This document shows, piece by piece, positions 14,201 to 22,941 of a DNA stretch of 64,000 bases. The position numbers and the translations under genes were made by a program. Each line of letters opens with the position of its first letter. Positions within the stretch are counted from its first letter, which is position 1. Source of the DNA: Apostichopus japonicus (taxonomy: Eukaryota > Echinodermata > Holothuroidea > Aspidochirotida > Stichopodidae); contig NC_092568.1 of NCBI RefSeq assembly GCF_037975245.1, forward strand, positions 18,371,001-18,435,000, written 5' to 3'. The notes beneath the pieces were generated by a model. It was not told where the DNA came from. It searched no databases and saw nothing but the letters and a program-made list of their open reading frames with translations.

Positions 14201-17200
14201 GCCATAGCAACAAGTTCCCTGCAAAATCAAAGAAAGAAAGAAAACAACTTTAAAATTTCATATCTGTCTAGTTCAGCAGTATATAGGTGGCAGAGGCCCA
14301 AACTAAACATTGCAATAGTAACCCTGACTAATCAACAAAAGAAATCTTTGGACAATTGGACAAAATTACAGTTCACATAGTGACCCAGAAAGAAGAACAA
14401 TAGGGATTTATTCCTTTTGTATAAAAAGTCACATAAAAAAAAAGGTTTGTCAGAAACTTCCTTCACAAGTGAAAAGCTTACCTCACAATAGCTGTTACAA
14501 CATCATATAGTAGTACCAACAACCTGAGCAATTTTTTCTTTACAAGTACAGTTTATTTATTCCTTTTTTATCTTCATTGCAATAACACTGTGCAATTCTC
14601 AAATGACACATAATTATCCTGAGAAAAGATATGATATGCATGTTTTAAACACATGAAGACAGTTTGGATGTTACAAACACTAGGGAAAATTGTAAGACAA
14701 AAGAGTCTCCTTTTTGCACAAAAAGCATAAATTTGCTTTATATTGTGTTTAATATGTTTAAACAGTTTTACGTCGCCAAGATTTCACTAACACAGTTTTT
14801 GTAACCAAGAGAACGCATGCATCGTATCCACAAATCTGAGAGCAACTCTTCTCTTTTGTACATTAGCATCTTTCATCAAGTGATATAGTGAAGCATACCT
14901 TATTCTTGTAGCCATACTAGCATGCATGCTCCATCCAGGGATAGTATGTTGGACTTGCCACTCACGTAACAACTCATAAAATTTATCGCTGTTGCAAGAA
15001 AGGAAAGGAAGTTTGAAACATTCATTACTTCAAACAATACAGATTTACTCTGATAAAAAGTTTTTTTTGTCCTTTTAAATCCTGTAAGGTTTAAAAATTA
15101 TATGCTTGGTAGTTAAATCATCATGTAATTTAATATAAGAATTTTCCCAAACATTTTATGGAGCAAGGATAAGCAACTTGCTCGTCCAAATTCCACCTAG
15201 ATAGCTAGTGTCCTTTGCCGAAGATGTAAAATTTGGAATAATTCATTTGATTTTGGTTCTAAGTACATTGAATGATAATGCAATAATTTCACTTCTCAGT
15301 AGATTTCTGCTTACTACATTTGTCATCCTATCATAAAAGTGTGAAAAAGCTATAAACAGTGTCCACGGTCTTCATGGAACAGAGACGAATATACCAATGG
15401 GTTAGATTGGCCTGGGCCCTTTGATCAAGAGGAGCCAGTGCCAACTATATGCACCCATATTACACCAGTATTATAACATAAACGCAACCCTTGTTGGGGC
15501 CCAAAGTAACACCTCTGTCCCACGGCTGCCCCAAACGGGTAACTCCGGCCACATGTAAGTTTAGGGGTTTTCCGTACTGGCGTGCCCTCCCAAAAGTATG
15601 ATGACTCAGGGGAGAGAAGTTGTAAAGATAACGCAGGAACAAAAGATTAACGGTAACTTGAAGGATGTAATAACAATTAACTGGAGCAAACTAAATATAA
15701 AATATAATTTACTTACAAGTTACAAGCTCACTTCACACATATAACTCAAACATACTCACTCGCTCACAAGTGTTGACCGGTCAACCATCCGTATTCACTC
15801 CCTCATTCATAAGCTCTGCCAAACATTTTCAAACACAAGAAAGTTCTCTCAAACCACACGCACACACTCCCACAAGTTACACGCACGCAACACAATCAGC
15901 GCGCCGCGCCCGATACATTTAAAACCTCCGTTACGTTATTAAACAGTGATGCATCGATACAAGCGCACCATAGCCTAACGCTACACTATATACATGTACG
16001 CCCACACAATACGCCTATCGTTATAATCGTTCATTTACACTCTTTCCACCTGAAATGCAGACTTCTCCTGAAGTCTAAAAATAGTAAATCTTTACAATCA
16101 TTCATTTACACTCTTTCCACCTGAAACGCAGACTAAAAATAGTCACATTCCTCACTACCTAGAAGGTGGTAGGTACTTATGCCTAGACTTAGACAGCCAG
16201 TTTGACTCAAAGTCCTTCTCTCTCAAACAGAGCTCGAGTCCGTGACAATTTTAGTATTCGAGATCAGCCACTTCTTATCAAACTCCACCTAAAAGGACCA
16301 CTTGAAAAAAAAGAATTCAAAATTTCATAAATAACCACAACACCGCATGCATCGTGTATGGGCGCACACATATGAACAACTCTTCAGGTCTATGGCAAAT
16401 GTGCATCGACGCATCAGAAAATAATCCTAAAATTTGTAATTGTCTTGAAAATTGTCACACATTCTGAATAAACTAATCAATGAGCTAATTAAACCCACCC
16501 CAGGTCAAAGACAGCAGTGTCCGTTGTGATTGCATTAGTTCCAAAACGAGGCGGAGGAACTCCTTTATCACCCCTTTTGGATCTTCTTATTTGAGCAGAA
16601 TTTGTTATTTTCTCAACCACAATTTCTTGTGGCTTTTTCTCTTCGATTTTCTTGATTGGCCTCCTTCAAGTATATAGTGGATGCATGACTTCTTCTTTTT
16701 CTTTCAGGTTGGGGACGTTTAATTTTCTAACATCATCCGGTTTCATGTCTTCCTGGAGGGTGCACAATTTCAGCTCGTTTCTGTGGATTACTCGTTCCTT
16801 TCCTTTTCCATTCTCAGGAAGTATCACATATACTGGTATGTCCGGGTAAGGTTGTTTAGCTATGAAGTAGACATCTTCCTCCCACTTATCTTGGATTTTG
16901 CATCTCCCCCTGACTTTCCTTTTTCCATTTTTGTTTAATTCCTTTTAATATGATTTAATAATTTAATACGATAGTGAAATAAAATCTTGAATAAAATTCG
17001 CTAACAACTTTACTTGTTTACTTTTCTTTTAACTAAAATTACGTACGTGCCTCTGCGAAATCTTTAAAACTAAGCCAGTACTCCAACACTTCTGACACCA
17101 ATGTAAGTTTAGGGGTTTTCCGTACTGGCGTGCCCTCCCAAAAGTATGATGACTCAGGGGAGAGAAGTTGTAAAGATAACGCAGGAACAAAAGATTAACG

Positions 17201-20200
17201 GTATACTTGAATGATGTAATAACAATTAACTGGAGCAAACTAAATATAAAATATAAAATAGAATTTACTTACAAGTTACAAGCTCACTTCACACATATAA
17301 CTCAAACGTACTCACTCGCTCACAAGTGTTGACCGGTCAACCATCCGTATTCACTCCCTCATTCATAAGCTCTGCCAAACATTTTCAAACACAAGAAAGT
17401 TCTCTCAAACCACAGGCACACACTCACACAAGTTACACGCACGCAACACAATCAGCGCGCCGCGCCCGATACATTTAAAACCTACGTTACGTTATTAAAC
17501 AGCGATGCATCGATACAAGCGCACCATAGCCTAACGCTACACTATATACATGTACGCCCACACAAGAATACGCCTATCGTTATAATCGTTCATTTACACA
17601 TAGGTGTTGGAGCCCAATTTGGTTTGGGGGGCTGTAACGACGTGCGCGAAAAATATAACCAAAATTTTTGTGCGCTCCTCGTGTGTACAACATCTTAGTG
17701 TGCATATAATATAGGCATGCATCGGTTATTACATCGCATGCCAATTACATACAATCATTTGCCGTGTTATTACCCTTCCATATTGGTTATCATTTTTGGG
17801 GAAGTCTTTACAATAATATTGATCATAATAATATAAGTTTAACCATTGAAAAACACATTGCAATTTATTTTTCTTTCAGTAGGTGCCCGAAAAAAATCTC
17901 AGCATATTGCCCAAATTTTCACAACAATATTTGGTTGGGGGCTGCAGCCCCCCCCGCCCCGCTTCCTACGCCTAAGACTCCAGCCCTGTTTATGCAAAAA
18001 ATTTTTTTACTTACCGTTGCTTCTTAAAGCAGTGGAAAGATCTATCAGATGGAAAGTTCTCCCGGTTATCGGTCTCAACATGGAATGGAACGCCAGCTAA
18101 CATCGAGTTAGGTTTACTGTTATTAGAGGAACTAACTGAGCTCTTCTCCCATAGTAAGATTAACTGACGATGGAAGCCAGGCTTAAATCTCTGAATGGCA
18201 TCATTGTCCAGTAATAATTTGAGGGTGGCCTTGTCTAGGAAGGCAAGGTATCTGCAGAATCATAACAAAAGTTCATGCAATTTTCTCGATGACCACAAAT
18301 TTATAAATTCATCTTCTCAAGAGATAATTCTTGGCAGAACGGGATAATTTTCCCTTAATATCCAGCCAGACCTGATCTATCACTAGACTTTACAATTTAA
18401 GCTTATAAATGAAATTGGCACTGTAAGCTTACCTACTGAGTTTACCGAGAACTTCGACTGAGAAGAACACAGCATTATGAACGGTTGAGAGGTAACAATA
18501 ATCGTAGCATCTAGTCTCACTGACAGCCCCTTTCACAGTCAAAAGTTGAAACAAGAAATATATCTCCATCCACAGGTTCGGAATCAAAAGTTCTATAAAG
18601 ATAAATAATCGTAGTTTTCATCATATTTTAAATTGCATATAAAAAGACATACTGTTAAAGTACACTCAATGCAGAGTTCTCTGACCCACTTTCCAGTAGG
18701 TAGAACAAATCTCCTTCTTGAGATATTGTGCTCAACACATATTCACAGTATGACATGTTGACCTCTGACTGCCACCAAAAACAAAAGGGTTCTGATGCTT
18801 GCCAAGAATAATCTACGAGATGAGTAGCTGCAAAGCTGGCCATCTTGAAACACCATGTTTGTATAAAGGTGTATTTTTCTCCTCTGGTGGTCTCTTGTAG
18901 TTTTCTGTTTTGGTGTTTAAAACCCAAGGCATCACGTACACACACAACCAACCCAATGCAAGTACCTGTCACCATGACCATTTGCATATAGATCATTTCC
19001 CCTTTTAGCAATTAAAAGACTTCAAAAAGTGAATTATACATTACATTCGAAGACTGAGGTATCTACCCCTGAGGGCAATTAACATATGAGCTTACCTTCC
19101 AACATGATTGAGTACAACTCTATGACCAGTTCCAATTGTTCAGCAAAGGTAACTTTGTTCATCTCTGGTACAACGGCATCAACGTCACAAACCGAGACGC
19201 TTTTCGCCTTCTCTCCCGGGGACTGCGGAGAGAACCTACTGCTGACGGCAATCTGCTTTGTCTTACCAGATTTCAACATCTTCAATAAATCTCTCTCGTC
19301 TTCGAGGCTCGCTCTTCCAGAGTTACCGAGGACACTTCCGAGGTTGCCAGGAGAAGTCTGTGGCCATGGCGACTGCTCGCCTCCAAAACTGGGATGCTGC
19401 TTGGACGTGCTCAACGGTGTGCTCACTGCCGTTGGCGTGATTCTTCTGGGTGTTGAAGTCAGACTTGAATTGGAACACATACTTGGAAAATCTTGTAGAC
19501 TGTCTAGACTGAAGTCATGAATTGAGCTAGGACCACTTCTATTACTACCTTTAGACCTGCTCCAGTCTGTACTCGTCTTGTGCGTATTGTACGACCGGGA
19601 TTTCTTTGGCTTCCTGTCGAACCTCGAGCCAGCCGGCTTCGAAAGCCGTTCAAATGACTTGCTCGATTGCAATTCACTGTCCAGACTTGAGATGCTTCTG
19701 TTGCTGACATGTTTGACGTCTCCTCTTCTCGTTCTGCTCTCTAAGATACTAGTCGACGTGTCGATGGAAGAGTTACTCGTTTCCAGTACTGATAGATCGG
19801 AGAAATCCGAGGAGGCAGGGCTCTGAAATAGATTAACCTTGCTCTTACGAGAACCCGAATGTGGTCTCACGACTGGTTTACTCGTTTGCTGCTGCAAGGC
19901 TTTAAAGAGTTTGTTTGCCTTTCCTGCCGGTGAAGCCAATGCTGTCTGACCGTGGAAAGTTAGTTGAGCTGTTTGGCTACGGAGATGATTGATGAAAAAC
20001 TGCACGAAAGAACTCCTCAAGCTGTCGAGAGCTGTAAGCTGGCAATGCTTGTTCTGAGAAGACATGGAATGAAACATATTGAATATATTTTAAAAGTCGA
20101 AACAATCTACATTGCTATATATGTACAAGTGAGTCCACTGGTGCATACCAATTGGACAGCTGATATTCTGCAACTTATAATAATCTAATAATAAATAATA

Positions 20201-21154
20201 TTTATATAGCTCATAATCAGCAAAGCTGCTCAAAGCGCTTTACAAATGTAAAACCTTAAAACTAAATAGTAACCATCAAAAACCTAAATATTTCATATAT
20301 AGAATCAATAAGGCATACAATGTAAAAGCCTATAGCAACAATATAAAACACACCCGTACTAAACAATAATAAAAAAATAATCGAGGCGAAAGCTTGAAGA
20401 GGAGTCCGGGACGTTGTTGAACTGCAAGTACACAATAACTGTGCACACAGCTGTTCTTAGTTATGAGTACTCATAACGTGCAATTGATCTGACAAGAAGC
20501 CAATTTATAACACTCTTTGTGCAACATAACTCTCCATGAACTTGCTTAAATGGTCATTCACTTGACAGTCTTTTTCCACCACAAAAAGTTAATGATATGT
20601 ACTAGCTCGCAAATTTTAAATTCATACAATAGATATTTAGTCAGATGAAATTCAGAGAACAACTGAACCATGACATATCCCCATCATCTAATGTGTCTGA
20701 AGAGCCTACAAATACAAGCTTCCTTGTTAGAGGTCAGAATTTCTGTCCAAATTTATTAAACATGTTTTTTTTTTTTAAGGTTGCTAAAAGTTTTGAACAA
20801 CTTAACACAAAGCTATTTTCATGGTGGCTTGAATTGTTCGACCTCATTCCAAACTATAGAGGATTGATTTAGACAGCTTAAAAATGACTCAATGAGGTGC
20901 ATGGCAGGAAAGTGCTTTTTAGAGTTTAAGCATGACTAATTTTAATATATATACTGTAGCATATTGGTGGCATATATGTTCTTTAACTTAAGAAGGGCCT
21001 TGTAAGACTAACGAGTAACGTGTTGGCCTAGAAGTGGTTTATCATTCAAACATACCTTTGGTGATGCATTAATTGACTGTTTTTGAGTAAGCCAATCAAC
21101 TATCTCCCTTGGACAGACCTCCTCATAAACTAGCTTCTCCAGAACAGCTGTCAT
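810..21154 (-). CDS. CDAN1: Codanin-1, complete 20-exon gene
   Basis: Codanin-1 binds the histone chaperone ASF1 and limits histone delivery to chromatin; in humans it pairs with CDIN1, and mutations cause congenital dyserythropoietic anaemia type I. Coding exons in transcript order: 21154-21056, 20053-19096, 18592-18433, 18251-18015, 14988-14899, 14218-14143, 13822-13731, 13352-13245, 12676-12625, 12247-12185, 11494-11351, 10230-10064, 9102-9021, 7717-7579, 6920-6790, 5570-5296, 4634-4492, 3793-3639, 2183-2082, 1331-810. All introns are GT...AG and phases match throughout, giving 1264 residues and a stop. The start [13 protein letters not shown] matches the human N-terminus, and an in-frame TGA lies 60 bases upstream (21212-21214). 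Conserved blocks along the protein include [55 protein letters not shown] and [12 protein letters not shown]. It lies head-to-head with SIVA1. The C-terminus ends about 50 residues earlier than I recall for the human protein. Identity is very secure; small boundary errors are possible in the weakest exons (9, 10, 13). Confidence 0.95.
2586..3075. mobile_element. 490-bp MITE with perfect 14-bp inverted termini
   Basis: The left end reads CAGGGATGTGCCCA (2586-2599) and the right end is its exact reverse complement (3062-3075). Both ends are flanked by ATAACC (2580-2585 and 3076-3081), a six-base target duplication. A GCCCAGCACT word recurs three times just inside the left end. No transposase frame is present, so it is non-autonomous. 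CAG-starting termini suggest the hAT superfamily, but hAT duplications are usually eight bases, so the class is uncertain. It lies in CDAN1 intron 18. Confidence 0.8.
3893..3966. repeat. TAA/AAT-rich simple repeat
   Basis: A run of TAATAA units with interruptions lies in CDAN1 intron 17, just upstream (in transcript sense) of exon 18. No other content is recognised in this intron. Confidence 0.7.
5886..5946. promoter_or_regulatory. Two consensus CRE sites in a 30-bp duplication
   Basis: The perfect palindrome TGACGTCA occurs at 5886-5893 and again at 5916-5923. It sits inside a 30-bp unit that is directly repeated (GTGACGTCA...GTAGCA.CACC.TCGA). The sequence matches the CREB/ATF response element. 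It lies in CDAN1 intron 15, far from a known start site, so function is unproven. Confidence 0.45.
5998..6115. repeat. TTCAAGCTTATGTT minisatellite
   Basis: Several imperfect copies of TTCAAGCTTATGTTTGTTTG occur between 5998 and 6115, in CDAN1 intron 15. No coding potential is seen. Confidence 0.6.
8217..8400 (-). mobile_element. tRNA-derived SINE with TA microsatellite tail
   Basis: Read on the minus strand from about 8400, there is an A-box-like TAGCGGTTAGGGTGCTCG. It is followed about 25 bases later by GGTTCGAGTC (8340-8331), an almost perfect RNA polymerase III B box. The sequence then runs on into an unrelated body that ends in a TA/TATACA microsatellite (8217-8277). The arrangement of tRNA head, body and simple-repeat tail is that of a SINE rather than a working tRNA gene, because there is no cloverleaf acceptor pairing that I can see. 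It lies in CDAN1 intron 13. Confidence 0.6.
9021..14988 (-). CDS. CDAN1: CDAN1 exons 5-13: middle helical domain
   Basis: Nine exons encode about residues 485-776. Recognisable blocks are FYELLREW (exon 5), [20 protein letters not shown] (exon 8), FNQHLMD (exon 9), [13 protein letters not shown] (exon 11), [14 protein letters not shown] (exon 12) and [11 protein letters not shown] (exon 13), in the same order as in human codanin-1. The weakest placement is exon 13. Its reading frame fixes the acceptor at 9103-9105 rather than a closer CAG, because only that choice avoids a stop and keeps phase 2. Confidence 0.9.
9121..9596. repeat. Probable dispersed repeat (TTTATAGC...GTGCTCAAGGCAC type)
   Basis: The sequence starts GATTTATAGCACCC and continues GGTGCTCAAGGCACTGTGCAAAAG. 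This resembles the TTTATATAGC...GCTCAAAGCGCTTTAC pattern at 20180-20250 and the TTTATAAAGCGC sequence at 61230. Such words mark a common dispersed repeat family in marine invertebrate genomes. A 141-codon open frame runs through it on the plus strand, but it matches no protein I know and is treated as chance. Confidence 0.4.
12951..13218. repeat. Tandem duplication of a 140-bp intron segment
   Basis: Two adjacent copies start at 12951 and 13091 with TCCCTTAATTAGATCTG and share CTACATGCAGTCACATCCTC and further words, ending with CAAATCTTCA. They differ by a handful of substitutions and small indels. The second copy ends about 27 bases before exon 8 (in plus coordinates), so it lies just inside the 5' end of CDAN1 intron 8. 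Confidence 0.8.
15554..16039 (-). repeat. 3' LTR of the gypsy-type element
   Basis: This is the left copy, which is the 3' LTR because the element reads on the minus strand. It begins (plus strand) TGTAAGTTTAGGGG and ends TCATTTACA. A short partial duplication of the LTR edge plus the purine tract lies just inside, at about 16098-16135. Confidence 0.85.
16489..16944 (-). pseudogene. Degenerate pol C-terminus (integrase tail), gypsy type
   Basis: Minus-strand translation gives [20 protein letters not shown], then [19 protein letters not shown] and IHRNEL. This is the characteristic sequence after the integrase catalytic core of Ty3/gypsy elements. A TGA at 16668-16666 interrupts the frame, and a stop precedes the fragment at 16947-16945. 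Gag, protease, reverse transcriptase, RNase H and the integrase core are absent, so the copy cannot move on its own. Confidence 0.8.
17102..17598 (-). repeat. 5' LTR of the gypsy-type element
   Basis: This is the right copy, next to the primer-binding site. It has a six-base AAAATA-type insertion and a short GA insertion relative to the left copy. Confidence 0.85.
17599..18014. other. CDAN1 intron 4 start: repeat-like DNA with GC palindrome
   Basis: This stretch lies between the 5' LTR and exon 4. It contains the perfect 16-bp palindrome GGGGGCTGCAGCCCCC at 17937-17952, 62-77 bases into the intron from the exon 4 donor. The composition (AT-rich with a G/C-rich edge) looks repeat-derived, but no inverted termini were found. 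Confidence 0.4.
18015..18592 (-). CDS. CDAN1: CDAN1 exons 3-4: conserved helical core
   Basis: Exon 3 (18592-18433) encodes [18 protein letters not shown] and a VHNAVFF block. Exon 4 (18251-18015) encodes [12 protein letters not shown] and the very conserved [14 protein letters not shown]. These line up with the human segments VHNCVYF and LDKGTLKLL, and with the conserved DNR...SDRxFHxFKKQR block. Exons join in phases 1, 2 and 2. A 118-codon open frame inside intron 2 (18655-19011) is skipped because exon 2 to exon 3 already reproduces the family sequence without a gap. Confidence 0.93.
19096..20053 (-). CDS. CDAN1: CDAN1 exon 2: disordered region with ASF1-binding motif
   Basis: This 958-base exon encodes about residues 34-352. 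It begins with a short helical block ([12 protein letters not shown]) that matches the conserved codanin N-terminus. A long Ser/Arg/Lys-rich, low-complexity stretch follows. Near residues 221-241 it has DFPSM, then STPRRITPT, which resembles the B-domain motif by which HIRA and CAF-1 p60 bind ASF1 and which human codanin-1 is known to use. The exon ends in the ordered block [15 protein letters not shown], which runs directly into exon 3. Acceptor at 20054-20055 and donor at 19095-19094 are both consensus. Confidence 0.93.
20170..20400. repeat. Dispersed repeat, TTTATATAGCTC...CAAAGCGCTTTAC family
   Basis: The sequence AATATTTATATAGCTC is followed by GCTCAAAGCGCTTTACAAATG. A related start occurs at 61225-61245 (AGATTTATAAAGCGCAG) and at 9135. 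It lies in CDAN1 intron 1. It is probably a short non-coding repeat; the class is not known. Confidence 0.45.
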
Positions 21155-22941
21155 TTTGTATTCTCTCCTCTCATCCTGCTTGATGTAAGCTCCAAACCTG
21201 TCTAATAAACTTCAGAAAGGAAGGAGGACATGTCAAGTAGAATTACAATACTATTACTACTAGGGGTAGTAGGCCTACTCCTACTAGTGATATAGTATTA
21301 GGCTAGTACTATAATATTCATACCAGTATTAATTATAGTAATACTATTATGGATAGACAGAATATGTTTCATATCATAGTTAGCAGTGTCTAACCAATAA
21401 ATAGTGATATACAGTATCACAGAATACATGCAAGGCACTTATTCCAGGGACCTCTTTTTATTTAGGCATATGATGCAACATCTGAAAATATTTTCATAGT
21501 GAATAGGGCCAACACTTATGATTAAAACACTTGTAATAGGTATGCCATGAATTGATGAATCTAATTTTTGGGTGGCATAACTATATGTTTATTTCTTTTG
21601 CATATTTTTTGCATAGTTTGATAACAGAAACTAATACACTACAGGCCTAATAAATTGTTTACAATCACTAAGTTCGTGCAGTACAGCTAGATGAAAGTTA
21701 GGCTATGGTATGTTTACTAGTTACTGTACCAGGATAGGCCTACAATACTGTATGTAGCCTATTTACAGCGGGCCATTCAACTGCTCTGAGTCTGACCCAT
21801 AGAAATAAAAGAGTTCTTTGGTCTGACCAGTAGTCAATTATTATTATTATGATCGTACAAAAATCCTGTGCTGCAGTCACACTTCACAGTAAATCGTATA
21901 AACAATATCAGCTGATGGAGATCATTCCCGCCAAAAGGAAATACAGTTTAGTATGGTAGCCGATAATCATCGTCGTGTGTTTTCAGAACTAGCACTAAAA
22001 GTATAATAGTGAGCAATCAGCAGTATGTTTCAATAGTACGTAGAGGCTTCCGTTGGTTTGCTTGCTTATCATTCCCGCAAATTATTAAAAGTGTATGTGG
22101 CTAGCTTTTGCTAACATGATATGTCGTAGGGCTATCTCATTTGCCTAACATTCTTTAAGATTCTGCAGAAGTGCAAGTTGCTTCTCACTCTAATACTACT
22201 GTGTAGCAGAGTTCCGGATTTAGAAGCTGCTTCAGGACTGTCCTGCACGGATAAAACTGAAAAGTATTCACTTCAAAGAGAATCCTTCGCCTGACTCCAA
22301 AAGTGAGAGGTAAACCTAGACTAGGCCTATGCTAGATTCACATTAACTGTTCAGTAACTGTGGTTAGCCTAGGGGTACTACGGGTAAGATAACTTAGCCC
22401 AAGTTTAGGAAGTTGTACCCTAGCCTTAACATTTTTTCTTTGTCAGAGGGTTCAGGCCGATAAGCATAGATAAGATAACTCATAATTGAAAAGAAGGTAA
22501 TCTTGATTCATTATTTATACTATGCTGTTGCCTGATAGCTTTATAATATCTATGCAATGTAGTTAATTGTCAAGCAAACTGCTATTGTCAAAATTCAAAC
22601 ACAGTTTCCATTGTTCTTTTTGAAACTTTTCATACTATGGCTTGAAAATAGAACTAGATGTAATATTAAAGACATATTTGACATTATTGTCAAAAAATTT
22701 AAAGGCAGACTTCCCAGATTTGACAGTAGTTTCCTGTGTTATGACAATATGAGGTAATCTTTGATTAACAGAAAGGTGGGCCAACCAGAACTGTGGACTG
22801 AATAAACTACCCAATAGACTCAGTGTTATGTAAATATAATCATTTGCTAATGTTAACGTATGTATGTATATTTTATCTTTCAGGTTAAAGTTGACCATTA
22901 GATCTTTTTAGTTCCTGTGGGTAACAACAGAAGTAAGAAAC
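21155..22941. promoter_or_regulatory. Divergent CDAN1/SIVA1 intergenic region
   Basis: The 1.79 kb between the two start codons holds the start regions of both genes. It contains two E2F-like sites (see the separate entry). A good acceptor (TTTTATCTTTCAG) at 22883, together with a possible donor GAGAG|GTAAAC at 22311, suggests SIVA1 has a non-coding first exon ending near 22310. For CDAN1 a possible acceptor lies at 21203-21202. No TATA box or CpG island is evident by eye. Confidence 0.6.
21925..22080. promoter_or_regulatory. Two E2F-type sites in the shared promoter
   Basis: TTCCCGCCAAAA at 21925-21936 reads TTTTGGCGGGAA on the minus strand, almost identical to the classical E2F site TTTGGCGGGAAA. 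TTCCCGCAA at 22072-22080 reads TTGCGGGAA and is part of TTTGCGGGAA. Human SIVA1 is a reported direct E2F1 and p53 target, which fits this location. Occupancy is inferred from sequence only. Confidence 0.6.

Larger units (their letters stand above)
15554..17598 (-). mobile_element. Internally deleted Ty3/gypsy LTR retrotransposon
   Basis: Two direct repeats of 486 and 497 bp (15554-16039 and 17102-17598) bound a 1062-bp interior. On the minus strand each LTR reads TGTAAA...CTTACA. Immediately inside the 5' LTR is a primer-binding site (17100-17087, TGGTGTCAGAAGTG), one base from the LTR. Just before the 3' LTR is a purine-rich tract (16051-16040, AGGTGGAAAGAG). The interior keeps only the C-terminal end of pol. 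The LTRs differ by about eight substitutions and a few short indels, so the insertion is fairly recent. No target duplication is visible: the flanks are CCACA and CATAG. The element lies in CDAN1 intron 4 in the same orientation as the gene. Confidence 0.85.

Noticed and set aside
16489-16944. Possible host chromatin gene from the basic [10 protein letters not shown] sequence
   Set aside because: The PDIPVY...[10 protein letters not shown]...HRN pattern and flanking LTRs identify it as a gypsy pol tail with an internal stop.
18655-19011. 118-codon minus-strand open frame between CDAN1 exons 2 and 3
   Set aside because: Exon 2 joins exon 3 in frame and reproduces the conserved family sequence without a gap; the open frame has no family match.
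19086-19520. 144-codon plus-strand open frame opposite CDAN1 exon 2
   Set aside because: It is the antisense shadow of a Ser/Arg-rich exon with no independent features.
21155-21211. Upstream extension of the CDAN1 reading frame
   Set aside because: The frame stays open for 19 codons upstream of the ATG but has no further Met before a TGA at 21214-21212, and the ATG used matches the family start.
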